From: JAVVEH01 sp032251435
GTDB lineage: Bacteria; Verrucomicrobiota; Lentisphaeria; Oligosphaerales; MVZH01
Reading direction: 5' to 3'
Assembly (NCBI GenBank): GCA_032251435.1
Contig: JAVVEH010000081.1
Span: 1 to 7,505 of the forward strand
Length of the DNA: 7,505 nt
The position numbers were made by a program, and so were the translations under genes. Positions 1 through 5,673 of this stretch are shown here, piece by piece (positions within the stretch are counted from its first letter, which is position 1; each line of letters begins with the position of its first letter). A model generated the notes under the pieces. That model had not been told where the DNA came from. It saw only the letters and a program-made list of their open reading frames with translations, and searched no databases.

Positions 1-62
1 CGGAGGTCGGAGGTCGGAGGTCGGAGGTCGGAGGTCGGAGGTCGGAGGTCGGAGGTCGGAGG
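1..62. repeat. 7-bp tandem repeat array (CGGAGGT)n
   Basis: Eight perfect consecutive copies of CGGAGGT (1-56) are followed by six more bases of the unit (57-62), and then the sequence changes to GGATCC. The array runs off the left edge, so its true length is unknown. No frame of the unit contains a stop on either strand, but no start codon or gene continues from it, so I read it as non-coding simple-sequence DNA. It marks the left border of the repeat-rich spacer. Confidence 0.97.
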
Positions 63-73
63 ATCCAGCTTTT

Positions 74-156
74 ACGCCAAAGGCGTTATGGGCATATAGC
101 CCGGGGTTGCCTCAACCCCGGGAGTCGGGAAAAACCATTCAACGCCAACGGTGTTG
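74..156. repeat. Three-hairpin repeat element
   Basis: Three inverted repeats sit in a row. The first is ACGCC-AAA-GGCGT (74-86). The second is CCCGGGGTTG-CCT-CAACCCCGGG (100-122), a perfect 10-bp stem on a 3-base loop. The third is CAACGCC-AAC-GGTGTTG (140-156), a 7-bp stem with one G-T wobble. The order of 'ACGCC..GGCGT', a 'ggcatatagccc' linker, a strong GC stem and 'CAACGCC..GGNGTTG' resembles a dispersed repeat I remember from planctomycete, verrucomicrobial and bacteroidete spacers. That resemblance is from memory. The hairpins themselves are directly visible. The element could be a REP-like or MITE-like sequence, or a structured RNA. Confidence 0.6.
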
Positions 157-190
157 TGTCGGATGCGCGGAATAAACCCGCTCCGAATCC

Positions 191-365
191 GCCCAACCAA
201 AGACACACGGAAGCGGTGGACGACGCGCAAAGATTGAACCACTGATTAACACTGATTCGACACTAATTTTTGAAAACAGGGAAGAGGAGAGCCACAAAAA
301 AGCACAAAAAGCCAAAAAAAATCAACGCCTTCCCGTCCCTCTTCATTTTCGTGCCTTTTCGTGGC
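191..365. repeat. Dispersed repeat element, copy A
   Basis: Bases 191-267 match 651-728 almost base for base (77 against 78 bp, with a handful of substitutions and one indel). Both contain an AACCAAAGACACACGG-type block followed by a CACTGATTA/CACTGAT direct repeat. After this the copy has GCCACAAAAAAGCACAAAAA (290-309) and, in inverted form, TTTTCGTGCCTTTTCGTGGC (346-365). These can pair into a long imperfect stem around a T/C-rich loop. The 3' halves of the two copies share motifs rather than strict identity. No transposase lies nearby, so this looks like a small non-autonomous repeat or degenerate spacer repeat. Confidence 0.75.
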
Positions 366-406
366 CATGAATTCGGCTTCCGCGGGGCGTTTTTGTCCTC
401 TGGATT

Positions 407-646
407 CCGCGGTCTCCGCGGCGTTTTCGGAAGGACTGCCGGTGGGGCGGCATCAAAGATTCCGGCTAAAGTCCGGTACACCAACTTGGGATGTCGATGC
501 TTTTCGTGGCCCCCCCCGGTTCGATTACGATGACGACAACCGCTTCGCTGACAACGACAACGAGCAGGTCGATCAGATCGCGCCAATCCAGGGCTCATCT
601 CATCTCCCAGCCAGCCACATCATATCGCGTTCCGCGGAGACCGCGG
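407..646. repeat. 15-bp inverted repeat pair flanking 210 bp
   Basis: CCGCGGTCTCCGCGG at 407-421 is the exact reverse complement of CCGCGGAGACCGCGG at 632-646. Each arm is itself nearly palindromic (CCGCGG at each end around a 3-base core). The right arm lies immediately before the second dispersed element (651-818) and the left arm lies shortly after the first (191-365). The arms may therefore be edge motifs of the same repeat family in opposite orientation. No target-site duplication is evident. Confidence 0.7.
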
Positions 647-650
647 GGCC

Positions 651-818
651 GCCTAACCAAAGACACACGGAAGCGGTGGACGACGTACAAAGATCTGAAC
701 CACTGATTAGCACTGATCTGACACTAATGTGAAGACAGTCACAAAAAGGCGCGAAAAAGCCGCTAAAAGGTGAGTTCGACCAAGTTTGGTTTTATCCTTT
801 TTTGTGACTTTTCGTGGC
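651..818. repeat. Dispersed repeat element, copy B
   Basis: This is the second copy of the element at 191-365. Bases 651-728 align to 191-267 in the same orientation. They are followed by GTCACAAAAAGGCGCGAAAAAG (738-759) and an inverted partner ending TTTTTGTGACTTTTCGTGGC (799-818). The 11-mer CTTTTCGTGGC occurs three times in the spacer (355-365, 500-510, 808-818). Sequence divergence is concentrated in the inner part, where the stem-forming property is kept although the bases differ. Confidence 0.75.
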
Positions 819-850
819 AATCTCCCAACTCAAGTTTCAAGAGAGAAAGA

Positions 851-988
851 TCCAAAGCGCCTCTCTTTCGATATTCGTTATTCCCTGTTCATCTGTTCAT
901 CATTCCCAAGTTTCAGAAAGCTCCAAAGCGCCTCTCTTTCGATATTCGTTATTCCCTGTTCATCGGTTCATCATTCCCAAGTTTCAGA
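851..988. repeat. 71-bp-period direct repeat, two copies
   Basis: Bases 851-917 and 922-988 are 67-bp copies with a single difference (T at 894, G at 965), offset by 71 bp. Each holds CTCTCTTTCGATATTCG, then ATTCCCTGTTCATC, then GTTCATCATTCCCAAG. A degenerate third start is visible just upstream, where AAGTTTCA at 833-840 corresponds to 909-916. Near identity implies a recent duplication. The open frame across it is a by-product of the repeat and has no protein-like composition. Confidence 0.93.
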
Positions 989-1041
989 CGCTGGTTTTCC
1001 CTAATAAACAGCGGGACGACTCTTTGGAAAACAGTGACCGG

Positions 1042-2193
1042 TTAAGCTCTGAAAAACGCGCGCACCGCGTCGGCCACGCGCCGGGCGTCGGTCAGGGGTA
1101 ATTCCGGATACATGGGCAGGCTGAGAATTTTTTCACACGCCCTTTCGGTATGTGTCAGTTCCCGGCCCGCGGTCAGATGACGCCCGCTGTAGGCGGGTTG
1201 TTGATGCGCGGCCAGCGGATAATGAATCAGCGTGCTGATAGTCTGTTTTTCCCGTAGCCATGCCTGTAACTCATCCCGCCGGTCTGTTTGGATCACATAT
1301 TGGTGATACACATGTTCAATCGCCTGGCCGGGGCGGATGACGGGTGTTTGGACGACATCCGCCAACGCCTCATCGTACAGCCGGGCGATGGTTTGGCGGG
1401 CGCGATTGTCCGCCGCCAGTCCCGCGAGTTTCACCCGCAGGATGGCGGCTTGTAATTCATCCAACCGGGAATTCATGCCGGGGATAAGGCTTTGGCGGTC
1501 CCGCCAGCCATATTCACGGATCATCAGCCCGCTTTCCATCAAACTGCCAGAATCCGCGGTGACCGCGCCGCCGTCCCCGATCGCCCCGAGATTTTTAGTT
1601 GGATAGAAACTGAACGCCGCCAGATCTCCGTGGCTGCCGGCGCCGCCGCCATTTAAGCGGGCGCCATGCGCTTGCGCGCAATCTTCAATAACCGGTAAAT
1701 CGTATTGACGGGCGACAGCCAAAATCGCCGGCATATCCGCCATGTGCCCATACAGATGCACGGGAATAACGGCCTTGGGAACCGCCCCGCCAAACAGCGC
1801 GCGGTTTCCGCGTCCGTCAGCCAAAACAGCCGCCAGAGCGGCTGGATCCATGGTGAATGTGAGCGGATCAATGTCCACTAACACGGGTGTCGCGCCAGCC
1901 AGTTCAATGGCGGCCACCGTCGCCACGGCGGTGTGCGACACGGTCAACACCGCGTGGCCGGGGCCGATCCCCAGCATTTTTAGAGCCACGATCAAGGCGT
2001 CCGTGCCGCTGGCCACGCCAAGCGCGTGGTCTGTTCCGACAAAGGCGGCGAACTCGTGTTCAAAGGCCTTCACCTCGTCACCGAGGATATACCAGCCCTT
2101 ATCCAGAACCCGGCGGATCGCCGAGTCAATGGCGGGACGGTATTTCGCGCAATTCGCGCCGGGATTCGTGGGAAAAACAGGCGAGGGTGACAT
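1042..2193 (-). CDS. DegT/DnrJ/EryC1/StrS-family sugar aminotransferase
   Basis: This 383-residue protein has the length and landmarks of PLP-dependent aminotransferases that put an amino group on a keto-sugar nucleotide, probably with glutamate as donor, in the cytoplasm. Visible landmarks are GWYILGDEVKAFE near 33-45, the cofactor phosphate-binding SGTDA at 62-66, VSHTAVATVAAI at 85-96, EDCAQAHGA at 170-178 (Asp171 would contact the pyridine nitrogen), and SFYPTKNLGAIGDGGA at 195-210 with the Schiff-base lysine at Lys200. NSRLDELQAAIL follows at 241-252. The YPTKNLGAIGDGG context resembles 3-aminotransferases of the FdtB/QdtB/DesV group, but the exact substrate cannot be read from sequence. 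Its ATG overlaps the TAA of the upstream epimerase gene by one base, so the two are translationally coupled and likely act in one nucleotide-sugar pathway. Confidence 0.95.
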   Translation of the reverse strand: MSPSPVFPTNPGANCAKYRPAIDSAIRRVLDKGWYILGDEVKAFEHEFAAFVGTDHALGVASGTDALIVALKMLGIGPGHAVLTVSHTAVATVAAIELAGATPVLVDIDPLTFTMDPAALAAVLADGRGNRALFGGAVPKAVIPVHLYGHMADMPAILAVARQYDLPVIEDCAQAHGARLNGGGAGSHGDLAAFSFYPTKNLGAIGDGGAVTADSGSLMESGLMIREYGWRDRQSLIPGMNSRLDELQAAILRVKLAGLAADNRARQTIARLYDEALADVVQTPVIRPGQAIEHVYHQYVIQTDRRDELQAWLREKQTISTLIHYPLAAHQQPAYSGRHLTAGRELTHTERACEKILSLPMYPELPLTDARRVADAVRAFFRA

Positions 2194-3176
2194 TAACGAT
2201 ATTTCTCCAAGTGGCGCCGGTAATAGTCCAGTGTTTTACTCAAGGCGGTCGGCAGCGGTGTTTTCGGAGTCCAGCCAAGCGTTTCGGTGATCGCCGCGTA
2301 GTCCGCGTAAAAGTCGCCAATGTCAATTTTTTCGCGGTCCGGGGGAAACGGTTTCACCGTGAACGATCCGCCTTGGTTCGCTTCAAGCAACAGCTCCGCG
2401 AGGTCTTTCAGGTTAACCACCCGGTCACCCCCGAGGTTAAAGATTTTTCCGTAGGCCCTCTCATTGGCGGCGGCGGCGATAAAGGCGTCCACCGCGTCTT
2501 CGCCGAAGGTGAAGTCACGTAACTGTTCTCCGCCCCACACGTCAAAGGGTTTTCCCTCGATCACCTGTTTGATCCAGACACCCAAAAATGTCTGACGGGC
2601 GTCTTTCACCCGCATCCGCGGGCCGATGGTGTTGGTCAACCGCAGCGCGCATGACCGGATGCCATAGACATTGTTATAGAGGATGTGATACCACTCCCCG
2701 GCCATTTTATTGATACCGTTGACATCAACCGGCCGCAGGAGGTGCTTCTCATCCACGGGCAGGTAGTCCGGTTTGCCGTAAATCTGACGCGTGCTGGCGA
2801 AAACCACAACCGCTTCGGGATTCAGTTTCCGGCACAATTCAAGGATGGACAGCTGGGCGTGGCAGTTTATTTCCAAATCCGTGTAAGGGTCGGTCATGGA
2901 ATCCATATGGCTGCTCTGGCCGGCCAAATTGAAAATAAACTGTTTATCCTTAATCAGCGCTGACATGGCGTCCACATTGCGGACATCGCTGATGTGAATG
3001 TCCACATGGTCCGCGATGGCCGCGACATTGAATTGGTTGCCGCCATATTGCGGCATCAGATTGTCAACGATGGTCACCCGGGCGCCCAGACCATGGAGGC
3101 GGTGAGCCAGCGTTGAGCCAATGAAACCCAGGCCGCCGGTAATCAGCACATTCGCGTGATTGAATACATGTGACAT
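2193..3176 (-). CDS. NAD-dependent nucleotide-sugar epimerase/dehydratase (extended SDR)
   Basis: This 327-residue Rossmann-fold protein belongs to the extended short-chain dehydrogenases that epimerise or dehydrate nucleotide sugars. The NAD-binding TGGLGFIG is at 13-20, with an acidic VDN (37-39) after the second strand. The substrate half has ASTRQIYG (127-134), LRLTNTIGPRMR (178-189) and GEQLRDFTFGEDAVDAF (216-232), typical of the GalE/RmlB-like fold. The usual catalytic Tyr-x-x-x-Lys reads Asn153-Gly-Ile-Asn-Lys157, so the lysine is kept and the tyrosine is replaced. I recall this NGINK form from a related subgroup, so it may be a family trait rather than damage. It is the first gene of a two-gene operon with the aminotransferase. 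No clear Shine-Dalgarno precedes the ATG (the upstream minus-strand bases are AT-rich). A consensus TTGACA lies at 3237-3232, but no well-spaced -10 accompanies it. The precise substrate is unknown. Confidence 0.93.
   Translation of the reverse strand: MSHVFNHANVLITGGLGFIGSTLAHRLHGLGARVTIVDNLMPQYGGNQFNVAAIADHVDIHISDVRNVDAMSALIKDKQFIFNLAGQSSHMDSMTDPYTDLEINCHAQLSILELCRKLNPEAVVVFASTRQIYGKPDYLPVDEKHLLRPVDVNGINKMAGEWYHILYNNVYGIRSCALRLTNTIGPRMRVKDARQTFLGVWIKQVIEGKPFDVWGGEQLRDFTFGEDAVDAFIAAAANERAYGKIFNLGGDRVVNLKDLAELLLEANQGGSFTVKPFPPDREKIDIGDFYADYAAITETLGWTPKTPLPTALSKTLDYYRRHLEKYR
2204..2208 (-). promoter_or_regulatory. Shine-Dalgarno for the aminotransferase gene
   Basis: GGAGA on the minus strand lies ten bases before the ATG at 2193, inside the 3' end of the epimerase gene. 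Together with the TAATG stop/start overlap, it supports this start and coupled translation. Confidence 0.6.
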
Positions 3177-3177
3177 A

Positions 3178-3206
3178 TTGAATTTTGTTTAAAACCCGCT
3201 TATATT
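3178..3206 (+). promoter_or_regulatory. Putative sigma70-type promoter of the zinc-ribbon gene
   Basis: TTGAAT (3178-3183) and TATATT (3201-3206) are separated by exactly 17 bases. Transcription would begin near 3213, giving a leader of about 80 bases before the ATG at 3295. It starts just two bases outside the divergent epimerase start codon, so the two transcription units share a crowded control region. Confidence 0.5.
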
Positions 3207-3282
3207 ATGCGTCGTGTTATTTATTTCAGACTGTCAAAACCATTAAACGTGTCGTTTCGGGGAAAAAACCGGCGACCCATTC

Positions 3283-3287
3283 AGGAG
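3283..3287 (+). promoter_or_regulatory. Shine-Dalgarno of the zinc-ribbon gene
   Basis: AGGAG lies seven bases before the ATG at 3295. It is the best ribosome-binding site in the window. It decides for the 54-codon gene over a longer overlapping open frame on the same strand (3185-3631) that has no such signal and reads straight through the terminator. Confidence 0.75.
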
Positions 3288-3294
3288 TATTGTC

Positions 3295-3459
3295 ATGGCT
3301 AAAGAAGGTAATAGAAGTCTTGGTCCTAAACATGAATTGCAGGGACCCTGCGCGGATTGCAAAAGCGAGCAAGGCCCGTTCGCGGCCATCCGTCGTTACG
3401 GCACCAGCGGCAAAGGGCGCATCGTCCGCCTTTGCCCCAAATGCGCGCCCAAGGTCTAA
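3295..3459 (+). CDS. Small zinc-ribbon protein, function unknown
   Basis: This gene encodes a 54-residue basic protein with two Cys-x-x-Cys knuckles, Cys19-Ala-Asp-Cys22 and Cys47-Pro-Lys-Cys50, separated by 24 residues. That layout fits a single four-cysteine zinc ribbon. Between the knuckles lies a positively charged segment with FAAIRRYGTSGKGRIVR (29-45), suggesting nucleic-acid or ribosome contact, although this is inference. No signal peptide or membrane segment is present. It is the only plus-strand gene here and is flanked by its own promoter-like sequence, an AGGAG site and an intrinsic terminator, so it is probably a highly expressed single-gene unit. I do not recognise a named family. 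Small ribosome-associated or transcription-related zinc ribbons have this size and charge. Confidence 0.85.
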   Translation: MAKEGNRSLGPKHELQGPCADCKSEQGPFAAIRRYGTSGKGRIVRLCPKCAPKV

Positions 3460-3479
3460 GTCCCCTTTGACTCTCGCAA

Positions 3480-3511
3480 GCCGTCGGCTCCAGAGCCGAC
3501 GGCTTTTTTTT
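3480..3511 (+). terminator. Rho-independent terminator after the zinc-ribbon gene
   Basis: A perfect 11-bp stem, GCCGTCGGCTC (3480-3490) with GAGCCGACGGC (3493-3503), closes over CA. In practice it would form a 10-bp stem on a CCAG tetraloop. It is followed by eight T residues (3504-3511). The A-rich tract needed for minus-strand use is missing, so it serves the plus-strand gene and stops transcription before the convergent transporter gene. Confidence 0.95.
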
Positions 3512-3535
3512 GCCGGTATGAATCAGGCCAGCTCA

Positions 3536-4816
3536 TCAACTCTGCGGATTGCCATACGTGAATTTCCTGAAATTCGTCTGAGAGGTCTGGTGGTCCTCTT
3601 CCGAATGTCCGCCTTGATTCACCCCGTTTAGGGAGGCGAAAAAGGACGCCAAGAGCCCGGTCAAACCCACGCCGCTAACACCAATGGCTGTGGTCGCGAA
3701 AACGAATTCAGTCTCCAAGTCGAGAAAATCCGCCACCCACTGCCACCCACTGGCGGCCAGCGCCCCCGTGACCAGGGCTAACGCCGCCACGAGCAACGCT
3801 GCAAACCGGGTCTCCCGGGGAACAGCCGCGCTGATGGCGGCGAAGAACGCTCCCCAGCACAGCCCGACACCGGCGAAACAAACCATGTACGCGCCAGTGA
3901 AGACAAATGAATTCGCCGTGTTGACCAAAACAGGTAACGCGCCACCGGAAATTAACAGGCCCAAACCGAAGTACCGCAGGGGCACGCCGTGACGTATTGT
4001 GGGCATGGTCAGCAGCAATACCGCCAGCGCCGGTGCCCGGGCGATGCCGGCGATCCACAACAGACCCGACTGATCGATGCGGAATTTCTCAGCCAGACCA
4101 ATGCTCAAAACGCCCTGTTCAAGCGCCTGCAGAACCCAGGTGAACGTCGGCAGAATGATTAGACACAGAAAGATAAATGAGAGATTAAACAAACGACTTA
4201 GCTCCGCTTTTCCAAACCGGAAAAAGCTTGTCGGCGCCGTGACGCGGGAAGGCCGGAGAATGCTTTTTGACGCGCCGATGACAAGCAGCGCCGCGATCAT
4301 GCTCATGCCTCCGAAAGCGAGCAATGCCCGTAAAGGGCCTAAAAATGTCGTCAATTCCACCGCCCCGGGAATACCGATGGCGGCGGCTGAGTAGAGGGCG
4401 ACGAAAAAGGCGGCCGCCATGCTGGGCCGCATGCGGTAGTCAACTTCCAGGAGGAGGGGAAACCACACCGCCCAGACCACCGCGTTCATACATCCCAAGC
4501 CCGCCATGAGAATCATCATCATGGGCAGTGAATTGCCCAACAGGGGCAGGGCGATCAATAACCCGGCGGTCTGAAGCGCGGTCCAACCGACCATGCTCCG
4601 CCGACTGATCAGCGCGGCCATTTCCGTGCTGAGGAAAAGCCAAAACACCGCGCCGGCGCCATAACAGCAAGCCAGCAGCGCCACCTCACGGGGGCTGGGC
4701 GTGATCAAGCCCTCCAAGCCGGGCATAGCCAGCACGATAAATGGCACAATAGCCGACAGCGCCCAGACCAGGGCCACGCCTATCGTCGCGAAAACAAAAG
4801 CGGATAAAGATCTCAC
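3536..4816 (-). CDS. MFS-like membrane transporter, 12 predicted helices
   Basis: This 426-residue hydrophobic protein has about twelve membrane segments, roughly at 5-30, 44-64, 77-93, 97-121, 133-150, 162-182, 210-230, 248-272, 281-298, 303-330, 337-358 and 371-395. A hydrophilic loop at about 183-209 between helices six and seven and a polar tail from about 397 fit the two six-helix bundles of the major facilitator superfamily. Short basic turns such as SRRS (71-74) follow helix two, where the MFS loop motif lies. I see no substrate-specific motif. The start is a GTG at 4816, four codons after and in the same frame as the TGA of the hydrolase gene. The overlapping ATG at 4818 is followed directly by TGA and cannot be used. 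Co-transcription and probably coupled translation suggest it moves a compound handled by the hydrolase, or perhaps a sugar given nearby rhaA. Confidence 0.85.
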   Translation of the reverse strand: MRSLSAFVFATIGVALVWALSAIVPFIVLAMPGLEGLITPSPREVALLACCYGAGAVFWLFLSTEMAALISRRSMVGWTALQTAGLLIALPLLGNSLPMMMILMAGLGCMNAVVWAVWFPLLLEVDYRMRPSMAAAFFVALYSAAAIGIPGAVELTTFLGPLRALLAFGGMSMIAALLVIGASKSILRPSRVTAPTSFFRFGKAELSRLFNLSFIFLCLIILPTFTWVLQALEQGVLSIGLAEKFRIDQSGLLWIAGIARAPALAVLLLTMPTIRHGVPLRYFGLGLLISGGALPVLVNTANSFVFTGAYMVCFAGVGLCWGAFFAAISAAVPRETRFAALLVAALALVTGALAASGWQWVADFLDLETEFVFATTAIGVSGVGLTGLLASFFASLNGVNQGGHSEEDHQTSQTNFRKFTYGNPQS

Positions 4817-4825
4817 ATCAACCCG

Positions 4826-5644
4826 TCACTTTCCCGCCCGGGGTTGATGCGCGAATTTCGCGCATTGTCCGAGAAATGTACAAGGATTATCATAAAAGAC
4901 ACCTTCAACCGTGTCATCGTCATATCCGCGTTTCCGCATTTCAAACAAAGCGTAGTGCAAGGTGCCGGGGTCGGAGGGACCCCAGTCGCCGGAAGCGTCC
5001 ACCATCATTCGATCGGTTCCGTATCGTTCCAACGTGTCCACCACCCGCGCGGGGGAGTTTTTGGTGACCGGATAGATGGTCAGCGAAGCCCAGTACCCGG
5101 CGTCCTTGACGAGTCCCACCGTATGTTCTTCCATGTGGTCGAAACACACCTTGTCCGGGTTGACACCCGAATGCGAGCGGAGGCAGTCCAGCAGCATCTT
5201 CGTGCCTTTCAGTTTGTCATCCAGGTGCGGGCTGTGAATCCAGATCAGCATATCCCGTTCCACCGCCATCTCCACCTGCAGCTCAAACACCGTCAGTTCA
5301 TTTCGGGTGTTTTTATTCAACCCGATTTCGCCGATCCCCAGCACGGTGGGTTTATCCAGAAATTCCGGCAGGAAGGAGATCACTTCCTTGGAAAACGCCA
5401 CATCTTCCGCTTCTTTGGGATTGATGCAGACATAGGCGTAATGATCAATCAAGTACTGGGCGGCGCGGGTGGGCTCAAACTCAGTGATATGGGTGAAGTA
5501 ATCATGAAACGCCTGGGGAGACGTGCGGTCATAACCCGCCCAAAAGGCTGGTTCGCAACATGCGGCGGTATGCATGAGCGCCATGCGCTCATAATCCGCC
5601 GTTGTCCGGGCGATCATGTGGATGTGGGGTTCAATGACTTTCAT
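4826..5644 (-). CDS. TatD-type metal-dependent hydrolase, EboB-like
   Basis: This 272-residue amidohydrolase-superfamily TIM barrel is related to TatD. Probable metal ligands are the N-terminal His-x-His (His7, His9, in EPHIHM), Glu106 in GIGEIGLN, His137 in WIHSPH, His170 in FDHMEEH and an Asp in DASGDWGPSD (Asp216 or Asp220). The motifs EPHIHM, DHYAYVCINPKEAE, IYPVTKNSP and GDWGPSDP are, from memory, those of EboB, the TatD-like member of ebo clusters, rather than of TatD nucleases. The substrate is unknown. I chose the second ATG (5644). The ATG at 5656 directly abuts the GGAGG site with no spacer, and related proteins begin at the equivalent of MKVIEP. No signal peptide is visible, so it is cytoplasmic. 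It follows the 73-residue gene by 29 bases and precedes the transporter by 9. Confidence 0.88.
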   Translation of the reverse strand: MKVIEPHIHMIARTTADYERMALMHTAACCEPAFWAGYDRTSPQAFHDYFTHITEFEPTRAAQYLIDHYAYVCINPKEAEDVAFSKEVISFLPEFLDKPTVLGIGEIGLNKNTRNELTVFELQVEMAVERDMLIWIHSPHLDDKLKGTKMLLDCLRSHSGVNPDKVCFDHMEEHTVGLVKDAGYWASLTIYPVTKNSPARVVDTLERYGTDRMMVDASGDWGPSDPGTLHYALFEMRKRGYDDDTVEGVFYDNPCTFLGQCAKFAHQPRAGK

Positions 5645-5656
5645 AAACGGGTCCAT

Positions 5657-5661
5657 CCTCC
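5657..5661 (-). promoter_or_regulatory. Shine-Dalgarno of the TatD-like hydrolase gene
   Basis: GGAGG on the minus strand touches the ATG at 5656 and lies twelve bases before the ATG at 5644. Zero spacing cannot work, so the site argues for the downstream start, even though twelve bases is on the long side. Confidence 0.6.
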
Positions 5662-5673
5662 GGGGCCGGGCGC

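Larger units (their letters stand above)
63..1041. other. Gene-free repeat-rich intergenic region
   Basis: Nearly 980 bases hold no open frame with recognisable protein features. The frames that stay open are low-complexity or arginine/serine/proline-rich, overlap one another on both strands, and run through the repeats. The stretch contains a three-hairpin element, two related elements of about 170 bp, a 15-bp inverted repeat and a 71-bp-period direct repeat, each listed separately. It lies downstream of the minus-strand sugar aminotransferase, so transcripts from that operon would run into it. I see no clear hairpin plus T-run terminator for that gene between 960 and 1041. Confidence 0.75.

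Noticed and set aside
263..732. Several overlapping open frames on both strands in the left spacer
   Set aside because: They run across repeats, overlap each other, have biased Arg/Ser/Pro composition and match no protein pattern I know.
851..988. Possible CRISPR array from the 71-bp periodic repeat
   Set aside because: There are only two copies, almost the entire unit is repeated and just four bases lie between copies, so there are no distinct spacers. No cas gene is present.
770..1101. Plus-strand open frames with repeated Phe/Ser-rich peptide
   Set aside because: The repeated peptide simply reflects the 71-bp DNA repeat. No start signal or recognisable domain is present.
3232..3237. Consensus TTGACA on the minus strand as the epimerase promoter
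   Set aside because: No reasonable -10 lies 16-18 bases downstream. The nearest TAATAT is 24 bases away.
3185..3631. A 148-codon plus-strand open frame covering the zinc-ribbon gene
   Set aside because: It is out of frame with the 54-codon gene, lacks a ribosome site, reads through a strong terminator and enters the transporter gene antisense. The shorter gene has all the expected signals.
5645..5656. Use of the upstream ATG (5656) for the hydrolase
   Set aside because: It has zero spacing from the GGAGG site. The added residues Met-Asp-Pro-Phe precede the family-like N-terminus beginning MKVIEP.
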